Of a stretch of DNA of 64,000 bases, positions 35,165 to 43,343 are shown piece after piece. The notes beneath the pieces were generated by a model. It was not told where the DNA came from. It did not search any database and saw nothing but the letters and a program-made list of their open reading frames with translations. The position numbers and the translations under genes are program-made. The DNA is from Desulfovibrio sp. JC010. GTDB lineage: Bacteria > Desulfobacterota > Desulfovibrionia > Desulfovibrionales > Desulfovibrionaceae. Location: NCBI RefSeq assembly GCF_010470675.1, contig NZ_VOIQ01000001.1:124001-188000 (forward strand). The letters are read 5' to 3'. Position 1 is the stretch's first letter. Every line of letters begins with the position of its first letter.

Positions 35165-35482
35165 CTATACGCAGCCGGTAGGCTTGGGCAGACCAGCCAT
35201 TTTACAAGCTCCCTTACCGGGACCGGAGGGGAACAGCTCATAAATGTGCTTGAGTTTGAATCCGGTAACCTTGGAAAGGATACGGACCATGGGTGCGATA
35301 CCGTTCTTCTTGTAGTAGTCCTGCAAGAAGTCGATAACTTTCTGGTGCTCTTCGTTCAGTTCTTTGATGCCTTCGCTTTCTTTACAGAAATCAACCCACT
35401 CGGGGCACCAGTCTTCGAACTTGAGCAGGAAACCGTCTTCGTCTACGTCAAAGCTTTTTCCCATGAATTCAACGATTGCCAT
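35165..35482 (-). CDS. dsrC: sulfur carrier DsrC
   Basis: Small protein that takes sulfur from dissimilatory sulfite reductase as a trisulfide and passes it to the membrane DsrMKJOP complex, central to sulfate respiration. The 105-residue protein has both active cysteines, Cys 93 and the penultimate Cys 104, 11 residues apart, in the C-terminal arm GACKMAGLPKPTGCV. The ATG at 35482 has AGGAGG 6 bases upstream. It is monocistronic, away from dsrAB. This gene is the strongest evidence for a sulfate-reducing host. Confidence 0.96.
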   Translation of the reverse strand: MAIVEFMGKSFDVDEDGFLLKFEDWCPEWVDFCKESEGIKELNEEHQKVIDFLQDYYKKNGIAPMVRILSKVTGFKLKHIYELFPSGPGKGACKMAGLPKPTGCV

Positions 35483-35891
35483 GTAAAACCTCCTAAAAAA
35501 AATTACTCGTAAAAGCGCGCTCGGCACTTTAACAACAGGTTATAGTGAATTTCCCGAAACCCAGTTTCGGAGAAAATTTCTCACTCACCCAAAGAGCCAA
35601 TTAAAACCTTGGCAAGAAAAATTCAAGAAAAATATTGTACGAGTTTGCATATTTCACACAATAATGTCCAAAATCTTTGCTGCCGGACATGACACACCGC
35701 AATATTCCCCATACAAAATTAATTCCTTCTTTAGAAAAAAGCGGAAAATCTTTACACTTCTTTTCACTTTCCTCGATTTCGAATACGGAATTTTTGTCCG
35801 CAACACTAAAAGTAACACCCTACAATAAAACATTTTTTATCGGGCGGAACAGTTCATGCTTTCTAATTTCCATAAAATCAGGAGGATTCAA
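35483..35891. other. 409-bp AT-rich divergent intergenic region
   Basis: Holds the upstream regions of dsrC (reverse) and a 94-residue protein gene (forward). For dsrC a TATAAC lies at about 35540 on the reverse strand, and an inverted repeat is at 35554-35570. TGTCC...GGACA arms occur near 35667-35690. No open reading frame with coding character was seen. Confidence 0.5.
35554..35570. promoter_or_regulatory. inverted repeat upstream of dsrC
   Basis: CCGAAAC, spacer CCA, GTTTCGG: perfect 7-bp arms, 72 bp before the dsrC start and just upstream of a -10-like TATAAC. It could be a regulator site for sulfate-reduction genes or a leader hairpin. Confidence 0.45.
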
Positions 35892-36176
35892 ATGGAAATC
35901 AGTTTTGTTAACGAATCAATAAAAACACCTGTCAGAAATGAAAATTCCGCGCCCCCTGCACAGGCCAGCGTCACCCGCGAACAGAAACTGGATTCGGTTT
36001 CCGGAAACATCAGAGCCGGGCTTAATTCCGCTGAACAGAACCCGGAACAACTGCTGGAACAGACCGTGGAAGCCAGTGCTCAGGAAGGCGCCATTGACGG
36101 AGCGCATGATTTCAACATGGCCAGAATCATGGAACTCCTTTCCGACCCCCTGCTGCAGGAAGATGTACCGGAATAA
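35892..36176 (+). CDS. small hydrophilic protein, unknown
   Basis: Not recognised. The 94-residue protein starts MEISFVNESI with AGGAGG before the ATG. It is Gln/Glu/Ala-rich, probably largely disordered at first, with helices in the second half (NMARIMELLSDPLLQEDVPE end). The style of its N-terminus (short strand, then proline-rich linker) recalls small flagellar-type accessory proteins such as FlaG, but there is no motif to support that. It has its own strong terminator. Confidence 0.7.
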   Translation: MEISFVNESIKTPVRNENSAPPAQASVTREQKLDSVSGNIRAGLNSAEQNPEQLLEQTVEASAQEGAIDGAHDFNMARIMELLSDPLLQEDVPE

Positions 36177-36232
36177 AAAATTACAACTGCACCAAAAACG
36201 ATTTTCATTGAACATAAGTGTTCGTTTTTTTG

Positions 36233-36277
36233 AAAAGGCAAAGCCCCGAAAACATTGTTTTCGGGGCTTTGCCTTTT
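36233..36277. terminator. long perfect-stem terminator
   Basis: A perfect 21-bp inverted repeat (36233-36253 with 36257-36277) and a 3-base loop, GC-rich in the middle and with A4 and T4 ends. It follows the 94-residue protein gene by 56 bp. Confidence 0.88.
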
Positions 36278-36336
36278 CAGTAGCAAAATGGTAATAGAAG
36301 GAAGTTTCAGCCAACAACTGTTTGCAACAGCTTTCT

Positions 36337-36996
36337 ATGAATAAAACCAGCTTGATAAAAACCCCGGACAAACCCACCCCCGGTTACCCGCCCATGGAGT
36401 CCACCCTGATTCCACCTATGCCTGTAACTATTGATCCGGCATGGGGTGTCCCTTCCGCCGAGCAATGCATCGCGTGGTGGGATGATTACCAGATGTTTGA
36501 AAACATCAAAGCCCACAGCATGCTGGTGGCCAAAGTGGCGGTTCAGGCTTCCACACTTGCTGCGGAAGCCGGGATAGATGTTGATATACCCACCATTCAG
36601 GCTTCGGCCCTTCTGCATGACATTGCCAAAAGCTACTGCATTCTCCACAGCGGCAACCACAGCCAGATAGGTGCCGCATGGGCCATGCAGCTGACCGGAA
36701 ATCCGGCCATTGCCATGGGCGTGCTGCATCACGTATTCTGGCCCTTCGAGCCTGAGGCTGACAAATATTTCCTTCCGTTGGTAATAAGTTACGCCGACAA
36801 ACGCGTGATGCATGACTCATTCACCACACTTGAAAAAAGATTCAATGATTTGAAGGTCCGCTACGGCAAGACCGAAAAAATCAAACAAAGAATTCATAAA
36901 ACATTCGAGCAGGCCCTCGTCCTTGAGGACAGACTCGGCAAACTTATCGGAGTTGATCTGAATGCATGTTCTCTTGATTGCGGGCGGCTGGTCTGA
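36337..36996 (+). CDS. HD-domain phosphohydrolase-like protein
   Basis: Protein of 219 residues with an HD-type metal site: HSMLVAKVA (His near 59), LLHDIAKSYC (His-Asp pair near 91) and later H-x-x-Q-I-G and VLHHVFWPF. The pattern resembles small HD proteins acting on nucleotides. The start is uncertain: ATG at 36337 is used, TTG at 36322 is possible; neither has a clear ribosome site. Its last 35 bases overlap ddl, so it is coupled to peptidoglycan precursor synthesis genes. The substrate is unknown. Confidence 0.8.
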   Translation: MNKTSLIKTPDKPTPGYPPMESTLIPPMPVTIDPAWGVPSAEQCIAWWDDYQMFENIKAHSMLVAKVAVQASTLAAEAGIDVDIPTIQASALLHDIAKSYCILHSGNHSQIGAAWAMQLTGNPAIAMGVLHHVFWPFEPEADKYFLPLVISYADKRVMHDSFTTLEKRFNDLKVRYGKTEKIKQRIHKTFEQALVLEDRLGKLIGVDLNACSLDCGRLV

Positions 36997-37870
36997 TGAA
37001 CGCGAAGTGTCCCTGAGCGGTGCAAAAGGTATCGAAAAAGCACTGCTGGAACTCGGACATGATGTTGAATTTGTTGACCCTGCAAAAGACTTCAAAAACA
37101 TTCTGCTTCTTGCTGAACATGCTGATTTCGCCTTCATCAACCTGCACGGTTCTCCGGGCGAGGACGGCCTGATTCAGGCCATGTTAAATCAGGTCAATTG
37201 TCCCTATCAGGGCGCAAAACCGGAAAGCTCTTTCCTGACCCTGAACAAAGGGGCCACCAAAACCGTTTTTGACCACCACGGAATCCGCACCCCGAAATGG
37301 GAGCTGGTCTGCCCTGCCGAAGGCTGCAAGGGACTGGAAGAACTAGAAGTTCCGGTTTTCATCAAGCCCAACAACGGCGGTTCCAGTCTGGGTATGACCT
37401 TTGCCCGTACTCAGGAGGAGCTTGAAAAAGGAATCGAGACTGTATTCAGCCTCGGCGACAGTGCTCTTGTGGAAGAATATATCGAAGGCGTGGAAGTCAC
37501 CTGCGGTATTCTCGACGGTGAGCCGCTGCCCCTGATCATGATCAATCCGCCCGAAAATGCCGAATTCTTTGATTATCACAGCAAATACGCCCTTGACGGG
37601 GCGGAAGAGATATGCCCCGCCCCCATCGCCCCGGAACTGACTGAACAGATTCAGCAGATCACGGCCAAAGTCCACAAGCTGCTGGGCTTAAGCGATTACA
37701 GCAGGGCTGATTTCATAATTTCTGAAGGAGTCCCCTACCTGCTGGAAGTTAACACACTCCCCGGCATGACTCCCACAAGCCTTGTCCCGCAAGCCGCTCA
37801 GGAGGCAGGCTATCCATTCAACGAGTTGATCGCAAAACTCATTGAACTGGGACAAAAAAAGCGGAAGTAA
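36962..37870 (+). CDS. ddl: D-alanine--D-alanine ligase
   Basis: Cytosolic ATP-grasp enzyme that makes D-Ala-D-Ala for peptidoglycan. The 302-residue protein has GGWSDEREVSLSGA at the start (about 8-21), LHGSPGEDGLIQAML (about 60-74), the ATP-grasp lysine region VFIKPNNGGSSLGM (about 131-144) and the C-terminal metal motif LLEVNTLPGMTPTS (about 260-273). It is near the short end of the family. It starts inside the HD gene. Confidence 0.95.
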   Translation: MHVLLIAGGWSDEREVSLSGAKGIEKALLELGHDVEFVDPAKDFKNILLLAEHADFAFINLHGSPGEDGLIQAMLNQVNCPYQGAKPESSFLTLNKGATKTVFDHHGIRTPKWELVCPAEGCKGLEELEVPVFIKPNNGGSSLGMTFARTQEELEKGIETVFSLGDSALVEEYIEGVEVTCGILDGEPLPLIMINPPENAEFFDYHSKYALDGAEEICPAPIAPELTEQIQQITAKVHKLLGLSDYSRADFIISEGVPYLLEVNTLPGMTPTSLVPQAAQEAGYPFNELIAKLIELGQKKRK

Positions 37871-37907
37871 CTTTTTTCAAACGGAACGGAAACGTCAGGA
37901 TCAACAC

Positions 37908-39182
37908 ATGTCAGTATCGCTCAAACTCAAAGCTGTATCTTTTCTTTACGGTCTCGGCTGGAAGGCCGCCATCCCTTTTCTCAAGAAAAATGACAGGTTA
38001 AGGGAAGGATTCGACCGCAGAACCCTCAAACACAGCCTGCCGCCCCGTGCGGATGTCTGGATTCAGGCCGCTTCAGCCGGTGAAGCCAAGATAGCTTCCC
38101 GAATCATGGAAAATATCTCCATGGCCGGCCCGACCAAATTCCTGCTGACCACCAATACAGCGCAGGGAATGTCCGAGATAGAACGGACTGCATACAGACT
38201 GAGCCCCAATCCGCGCAATGTTTCCGCTGCCACAACCTATTTTCCCTTTGACAGCCCGGAGATCGCCCGCAAGGCCCTTGAAGCTGTGCGCCCCAAGCTG
38301 GTAGTGCTCATCGAGACTGAAATCTGGCCCGGCTTCCTTTCCGCCTGCAAAGAGCTCGGCGTAAAAGTGATCATTGTCAACGGACGCATGACCACCAAGA
38401 GCCTTGCCGGATACATGGCCCTGCCGGAATTTTTCCGTTCCGTGGCTCCGCAGGAAATCCTCGCCATTTCCGAAGACGATGCCACCCGCTTCAAGACCCT
38501 TTTTGAGATCGAAAAAGTCTCAACCATGCCCAATGTCAAGTTTGACAGCACCGGAACAGCAGCGGCAGTGCCCTACACCGCCAACCCGCTTTCCTCCATC
38601 TTCCGCCCCAAGACCCCGTTCATCATTCTCGGCTCGGTGCGCAAGGAGGAGGAATCACAGGTGCTCAAGCTGGCTGAGGGACTGAAAAAAGAACGCCCCA
38701 AGACCGTGATCGGTCTTTTCCCGCGCCACATGCACCGTATTGAGGCATGGAAGAAGATGCTTGAAGACGCAGGTCTGCCGTGGGTGCTGCGCTCAGAAAT
38801 AGAGAGCACCGTACCCTTTGGCCATGTGGTTCTCTGGGATGTGTTCGGTGAAATGCAGTCCGCGTTCTCCCTTGCCCGTGCGGCCTTCATCGGCGGATCG
38901 CTGGCCCCGGTGGGCGGACAGAATTTCCTTGAGCCGCTCATGCACGGCGTGACCCCGGTCATCGGACCCTACTGGTCCAATTTCACATGGATCGGCGAAG
39001 AAATTTTCGAAAAGAAACTGGCCCGTCAGGAACAGGATTGGCAGGGAGTGCTTCAAGGCCTCCTTGACATCAGCAAAAAAGCCTTCAAGCCTGAAAAGGT
39101 CAAAAAAGATTTCGAAAAATATCTCGCAGACATGCGCGGCGGAACTGACGCTGTTTGCGAAGCTATTAAAAGGAACATTTAA
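37908..39182 (+). CDS. waaA: 3-deoxy-D-manno-octulosonic acid transferase
   Basis: Adds Kdo from CMP-Kdo to lipid A precursor at the inner membrane. From ATG 37908 the protein has 424 residues. Family segments are DVWIQAASAGEAKIA (about 46-60), TTNTAQGM, YFPFDSPEIARKALEAVRPKLVVLIETEIWPGF (split, about 108-142) and the C-terminal GGQNFLEPLMHGVTPVIGPYWSNF region. It is separated from kdsB by a palindromic repeat, so CMP-Kdo synthesis and transfer genes are adjacent. Confidence 0.94.
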   Translation: MSVSLKLKAVSFLYGLGWKAAIPFLKKNDRLREGFDRRTLKHSLPPRADVWIQAASAGEAKIASRIMENISMAGPTKFLLTTNTAQGMSEIERTAYRLSPNPRNVSAATTYFPFDSPEIARKALEAVRPKLVVLIETEIWPGFLSACKELGVKVIIVNGRMTTKSLAGYMALPEFFRSVAPQEILAISEDDATRFKTLFEIEKVSTMPNVKFDSTGTAAAVPYTANPLSSIFRPKTPFIILGSVRKEEESQVLKLAEGLKKERPKTVIGLFPRHMHRIEAWKKMLEDAGLPWVLRSEIESTVPFGHVVLWDVFGEMQSAFSLARAAFIGGSLAPVGGQNFLEPLMHGVTPVIGPYWSNFTWIGEEIFEKKLARQEQDWQGVLQGLLDISKKAFKPEKVKKDFEKYLADMRGGTDAVCEAIKRNI

Positions 39183-39237
39183 TGCCTTCGGCGATTAAAA
39201 TGCAGAATTATTGCTAACTTCAAAACTAAACAACTGA

Positions 39238-39326
39238 AACGTTTTGGGATTCTTAAACCCTTTTGGAAAAGGGTTTAAGCCGCCGGAGGCGAAATCAGTT
39301 AATAAAAGCGCGTAGCGCAGCAAATA
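39238..39326. repeat. palindromic intergenic repeat, copy C
   Basis: Between waaA and kdsB. Core arms CTTAAACCCTTTT (39252-39264) and AAAAGGGTTTAAG (39267-39279) around GG. The tail module CCGCCGGAGGCGAAATCA follows, then AAAAGCGCGTAGCGCAGCAA. Subfamily 1. Confidence 0.85.
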
Positions 39327-39340
39327 GGTCTTTTTAGTAA

Positions 39341-40084
39341 ATGAGTATAACTTACGGTTGTTATGGAATAATTCCCGCTAGATATGACTCTAGCCGCTTT
39401 CCGGGCAAACCCCTGGCAGATATCTGCGGCAAGCCCATGTTCTGGCATGTCTGGAACCGCGCTTCAAAATGCCCGGAGATGGACAAGGTTGTGCTGGCTA
39501 CGGACAGCGAAGTCATCATGGAAGCGGCGCAGAAACACGGTGTCCCGGCAGTAATGACCAGATCCGACCACAGCACCGGAACAGACCGGGTGCTGGAGGC
39601 GGCCCGCAAGCTTGATTTGCCCTCTGATTCCGTAGTGGTCAATATTCAGGGCGATGAACCCTGCCTTGAGCCGGCAATGATCAGCGAACTGGTCTCGCCC
39701 TTTGCCAAAGACGGGGTCCGGGTGACCACACTGGCCGCTTCAATCAGTGCACAGGAAGCCCAAAGTCCGGACCGGGTAAAAGTAGCACTTGCAAAAGATG
39801 GCCGGGCGTTATACTTTTCCCGCTCACCCATTCCATTTTCCCATCAGGGTGACGGGGATTACCTTCTACATATCGGCCTTTACGGTTTCCGCATGGAAAC
39901 CCTTGAAACCTTTGCCGGCACGGACGCTTCGCCTCTGGAAAAAAGAGAGCGGCTGGAACAGCTCCGACTGCTGGAAAACGGAATACCCATCCATGTCACC
40001 ATCACCGAGCACTCCTGCCACGGGGTGGACCGTCCCGAAGACCTGGATACAGCCATTAAGATTCTTGAGAGGGAGAAAATATGA
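39341..40084 (+). CDS. kdsB: CMP-Kdo synthetase
   Basis: 3-deoxy-manno-octulosonate cytidylyltransferase, activating Kdo with CTP. The 247-residue protein has [17 protein letters not shown] (about 9-25), [22 protein letters not shown] (about 76-87) and [13 protein letters not shown] (about 100-112), all typical. No clear ribosome site is visible. Its TGA overlaps the carA ATG by four bases. Confidence 0.95.
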   Translation: MSITYGCYGIIPARYDSSRFPGKPLADICGKPMFWHVWNRASKCPEMDKVVLATDSEVIMEAAQKHGVPAVMTRSDHSTGTDRVLEAARKLDLPSDSVVVNIQGDEPCLEPAMISELVSPFAKDGVRVTTLAASISAQEAQSPDRVKVALAKDGRALYFSRSPIPFSHQGDGDYLLHIGLYGFRMETLETFAGTDASPLEKRERLEQLRLLENGIPIHVTITEHSCHGVDRPEDLDTAIKILEREKI

Positions 40085-41205
40085 AAGCCATACTGGCACT
40101 TGAAGACGGCACCTATTTCGAAGGAACCTCCTTTACCGGCCCCGGCGAATCCGGCGGCGAAGCCATCTTCAATACCGGCATGACCGGATATCAGGAAGTC
40201 CTTACCGACCCCTCCTACACCGGACAGATGGTCTGCATGACCTATCCGCTTATCGGCAACTACGGCATCACCAAAGAAGACATCGAATCCGCAAAAGTCC
40301 ACGTTGCCGCCTTTATCGTTAAAGAATGCTGCAAGCATCCTTCCAACTGGCGTTCTGTAATGTCCCTGCCCGACTACCTCAAGGAAGCAGGAGTCATGGG
40401 CATTGAGGGCATCGACACCCGCGCCCTGACCCGCCATCTGCGCCTGAACGGTGCCATGCGCGGCATTATTTCCACCGAAGAACTCGATCCTGCCAAACTG
40501 GCAGAAAAAGCCAGGCAGCTGCCCACCATGGAAGGCCAGAACCTTGCCGACACCGTAACTTCCGAAAGCTGCTACGTATGGGAAAACGGCAAGCCTGTTC
40601 CGGTTGAAGTTCTTACCGGCTACAACTGGAGCAACAAAAAACCCCGTCTTGTGCTTATTGATTACGGTGTGAAATGGAACATCCTGCGTCTGCTGGATGA
40701 GCAGGGTTTCGAAGTCCTTTCCGTGCCCTCTCACTACAGCGAAGAACAGGTCCGGGCACTTGAACCTGACGCAATTTTCCTTTCCAACGGTCCCGGCGAC
40801 CCGGCAGTTCTCGATCAGGCTGTGACCAACGCAAAGTCCTATTGTGAAGACTTCCCCGTAGCGGGAATCTGCCTCGGTCACCAGATTCTGGGGCAGGCTC
40901 TCGGAGGTAAAGCCTTCAAGCTGAAGTTCGGCCATCACGGCTGCAACCACCCTGTTATGGACATGGAAAGTAAAAAAATCGAAATTTCTTCGCAAAACCA
41001 CGGCTTTTGCGTTGACATTTCCGACTGTTCCGATCTTAAAATCACCCACAAGAACCTTAACGACGAAACTCTGGAAGGCTTTGCTCACAAAACCAAGCCG
41101 ATCATCGCCATCCAGTTTCACCCGGAAGCAGCTCCCGGCCCGCACGACAGCTGCTACTTCTTCGCCAGATTCCGTAATCTGGTAAAAGAAGCAACCGGTA
41201 AATAA
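40081..41205 (+). CDS. carA: carbamoyl-phosphate synthase small subunit
   Basis: Glutaminase subunit supplying ammonia to CarB for arginine and pyrimidine synthesis. The 374-residue protein has the N-terminal CPSase domain ([11 protein letters not shown], then [17 protein letters not shown]) and a class I amidotransferase domain with the catalytic triad: [10 protein letters not shown] (Cys near 263), and [12 protein letters not shown] (His/Glu near 345). carB is not in the window. The overlap with kdsB suggests co-transcription with a Kdo gene, an unusual partnership. Confidence 0.96.
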   Translation: MKAILALEDGTYFEGTSFTGPGESGGEAIFNTGMTGYQEVLTDPSYTGQMVCMTYPLIGNYGITKEDIESAKVHVAAFIVKECCKHPSNWRSVMSLPDYLKEAGVMGIEGIDTRALTRHLRLNGAMRGIISTEELDPAKLAEKARQLPTMEGQNLADTVTSESCYVWENGKPVPVEVLTGYNWSNKKPRLVLIDYGVKWNILRLLDEQGFEVLSVPSHYSEEQVRALEPDAIFLSNGPGDPAVLDQAVTNAKSYCEDFPVAGICLGHQILGQALGGKAFKLKFGHHGCNHPVMDMESKKIEISSQNHGFCVDISDCSDLKITHKNLNDETLEGFAHKTKPIIAIQFHPEAAPGPHDSCYFFARFRNLVKEATGK

Positions 41206-41232
41206 ACAGCGCTAAACACGTCGGAGACAAAT

Positions 41233-42033
41233 ATGTCCGGTGAACTGACCACTGCCAGAAAAAAACTGGCAACCGTATCTTCCCTGCTCAAGCAGCAGAA
41301 GGCCATGCCTGCGGTTCAGGCAACCTATGATGCAGTTGTAATTATGCTCAAAGGCGGCCTGATGAAAGCTGAACGAGAGGAATTTCAGGAGCTGATCGAC
41401 AGCACTGTACACATCCTCAACAGCGATAAAAAGCTTCGGGAAGATTATCCGCTCATCATCAACTACGCCCCCGGCGGAGAAAAAGAGCTTCTGGAAACAC
41501 TGCGCGAGCTTCTGCAGGAATTGCAGAAAAAGGTCAGTGACGGTGCCCAGTTGATGCTGGCCGCCATGGAGAAGCGCAAAAGGGAGCAACTGGAAAAAGG
41601 TCAGGCTCTTATTGAAGAGGGCAAAACCGACGAAGCGCAAAAACTCTTTGATGCCCTGATCAGGGAATTCAAGGACGATACCGAACTTCGTGCTGACATA
41701 GCAGATAAATTCATTAAAGCCGGACTGTATAACGAGGCTCTTGGATACCTTGAAGAGGCACTCAAAAACGATCCCAATGCGATTTTTCTCTATAACCGTA
41801 TCGGAATTGTACTGCGCAAAATGAAAGACTTTGAAGCAGCTGAAAAATACTACCTCAGGGCTTTGAAGATTAATAATAAAGACGAATATCTCTACTTCAA
41901 CACCGGTCGCCTTTATTACGACTGGAAAAACTGGGAAAAAATGGGCAAAGCCGCTAAAATGGCACTCAAAATCAATCCCAACTTTGCCGAAGCAGAGAAG
42001 ATGCTCAAGTTTGCCAAGAAGAAACTGAGTTAA
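41233..42033 (+). CDS. TPR-repeat protein
   Basis: Protein of 266 residues, all helical, with no signal peptide. The C-terminal half carries at least four tetratricopeptide-like repeats (about 115-245): LEKGQALIEEGKTDEAQKLF, IADKFIKAGLYNEALGYLEE, IFLYNRIGIVLRKMKDFEAAE and LYFNTGRLYYDWKNWEKM. The N-terminal half is a Lys/Leu-rich coiled region. It is likely a cytosolic protein-protein adaptor. It follows carA by 27 bp. Function is unknown. Confidence 0.8.
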   Translation: MSGELTTARKKLATVSSLLKQQKAMPAVQATYDAVVIMLKGGLMKAEREEFQELIDSTVHILNSDKKLREDYPLIINYAPGGEKELLETLRELLQELQKKVSDGAQLMLAAMEKRKREQLEKGQALIEEGKTDEAQKLFDALIREFKDDTELRADIADKFIKAGLYNEALGYLEEALKNDPNAIFLYNRIGIVLRKMKDFEAAEKYYLRALKINNKDEYLYFNTGRLYYDWKNWEKMGKAAKMALKINPNFAEAEKMLKFAKKKLS

Positions 42034-42035
42034 AA

Positions 42036-42126
42036 GATGCCTCCGGCGGCCCTCCGGGGGCCAAAGAACCCTTTTGCAAAAGGGTTCTCTGGACTCTCCC
42101 AAAACCTTTTATTACGCTTCGCGACT
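42036..42126. repeat. palindromic intergenic repeat, copy D
   Basis: After the TPR gene. Core arms AGAACCCTTTTG (42065-42076) and CAAAAGGGTTCT (42077-42088). GCCTCCGGCGG precedes, and GGACTCTCCCAAAACCTTTTATTACGCTTCGC follows in the opposite sense to copy E. Subfamily 2, with GAACCC/GGGTTC in place of AAACCC/GGGTTT. Confidence 0.85.
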
Positions 42127-42157
42127 AGCGCGGCTGGGCGTCATTTTAAATAAATTC

Positions 42158-42190
42158 AAAAGGAGGACTGTTTTCAGTCCTCCTTTTTTT
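42158..42190 (+). terminator. intrinsic terminator just before gmhB
   Basis: AAAAGGAGGACTG, loop TTTT, CAGTCCTCCTTTT and a T run to 42190. The T run ends 13 bp before the gmhB start, leaving almost no room for a separate promoter. Confidence 0.88.
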
Positions 42191-42203
42191 GATGGAAATA
42201 CAC

Positions 42204-42743
42204 ATGAAGTATATTTTGCTGGACCGTGACGGAACAATCATCGTTGATAAGCATTATTTAAGTGACCCTGAAGGTGTGGAACTTTTCCCGAACACCGCAC
42301 AGGGGCTGAAGATCATGCAGGACGCCGGATACGGACTTCTGGTAACCACCAACCAGTCCGGGATCGGTCGCGGGTATTATTCGGAAGCGGATATGCATGC
42401 GGTGAACGCGCGTATGGCAGAGCTTCTGGCCGGGTACGGGATCGAATTCAAGGAAGTCTATTTCTGTCCCCACGCACCGGATCAGGAATGCGACTGCCGC
42501 AAACCCGCGACGGGCATGTTTGATCAGGCCATTGCCGAATTCGGCCTGAATCCCGAAGAATGCTATGTTATCGGAGATAAACTCTGTGATGTGGAACTGG
42601 GCATGGCCCGCAAGGCTAAATCCATTCTGGTCCGCACAGGCAAGGGACAGAAGGAAGAACCGAAATGCATCGGCAAGGCGGACTACATTGCCGATGATCT
42701 GCTGGATGCTGCGGAGTTTATCAAAGGAACTGCAAATGAATAA
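42204..42743 (+). CDS. gmhB: D-glycero-manno-heptose 1,7-bisphosphate 7-phosphatase
   Basis: HAD-family phosphatase in ADP-heptose synthesis for the LPS inner core. The 179-residue protein has DRDGTII (about 6-12), VTTNQSGIGRG (about 51-61), the zinc motif C-x-H...C-x-C (CPHAPDQECDCRKP, about 92-105) and GDKLCDVELG (about 127-136). A start at 42192 would add four residues but sits against the terminator T run. It overlaps the next gene by eight bases. Confidence 0.88.
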   Translation: MKYILLDRDGTIIVDKHYLSDPEGVELFPNTAQGLKIMQDAGYGLLVTTNQSGIGRGYYSEADMHAVNARMAELLAGYGIEFKEVYFCPHAPDQECDCRKPATGMFDQAIAEFGLNPEECYVIGDKLCDVELGMARKAKSILVRTGKGQKEEPKCIGKADYIADDLLDAAEFIKGTANE

Positions 42744-43167
42744 AATTCTTACCCTGAAACAATTTCAGGACCTTGCGCTTGAAATGATATCCCTTGAACC
42801 GCATGTGGAAGTTACTGCTGAAAATTTCCATATGGGAGACGAGGACAGGGGCATTGAAAAAGTTGCCGAGGTTTATGGATTCTCCCGCCATGGCAAACCG
42901 GGCTATGAGATTATTTTCGACTGGGTAGCCAAGGGCAATCTGGACGGATTCCTCATCGATATGTTCGATTTCAGTATTGAAACATACAACAAGGGTGACT
43001 TCTGCCCGACCTTCAAAGGCGCGGTGGTACTGGACGATTACAAGGAACCGTTCGAAGGACACGAAGTAGCCCAGAAAATCATGGAACTGGTCACCCCCGA
43101 ACAATGGACCAAATGGATCGTGGAATATCTGCCGGAGCCGAGAATGCTGGTAGACATGGATGATTAA
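42736..43167 (+). CDS. hypothetical protein coupled to gmhB
   Basis: Not recognised. The 143-residue acidic protein starts inside gmhB with AAAGGAAC upstream, so it is translationally coupled. It has alternating helices and strands and an aromatic- and acid-rich second half (GFLIDMFDFSIETYNKGDFC, WTKWIVEYLPEPRMLVDMDD). No signal or membrane segment is seen. A role near LPS heptose synthesis is suggested only by position. Confidence 0.75.
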   Translation: MNKILTLKQFQDLALEMISLEPHVEVTAENFHMGDEDRGIEKVAEVYGFSRHGKPGYEIIFDWVAKGNLDGFLIDMFDFSIETYNKGDFCPTFKGAVVLDDYKEPFEGHEVAQKIMELVTPEQWTKWIVEYLPEPRMLVDMDD

Positions 43168-43189
43168 ATCTCGCTTCCGGTCACACCTT

Positions 43190-43333
43190 GGCGAAGCCTT
43201 ATTAAAAGTTTTGGGAGAGTCCAGAGAACCTTTTTTCAAAAAGGTTCTTTGGCCGCCGGAGGCAAAATCAAATTATCAAAAAGCGCGATAGCGCATCAAA
43301 ATCAAGCCCCCGGCAAGGCCGCCGGAGGCTTTA
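43190..43333. repeat. palindromic intergenic repeat, copy E
   Basis: Core arms AGAACCTTTTT (43225-43235) and AAAAAGGTTCT (43238-43248). Upstream GGCGAAGCC and AAAAGTTTTGGGAGAGTC; downstream CCGCCGGAGGC, AAAAGCGCGATAGCGCATCA and a second GCCGCCGGAGGC. Subfamily 2 with a complete tail; the longest copy, near 140 bp. Confidence 0.85.
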
Positions 43334-43343
43334 ATTGGTTCGA

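Noticed and set aside
39880-41145. A 421-codon reverse open frame opposite kdsB-carA.
   Set aside because: Shadow of two well-recognised enzymes; no supporting signals.
41212-42102. A 296-codon reverse open frame opposite the TPR gene.
   Set aside because: The forward frame has clear TPR repeats and a sensible start; the reverse one is Phe/Leu-rich without motifs and runs into a repeat element.
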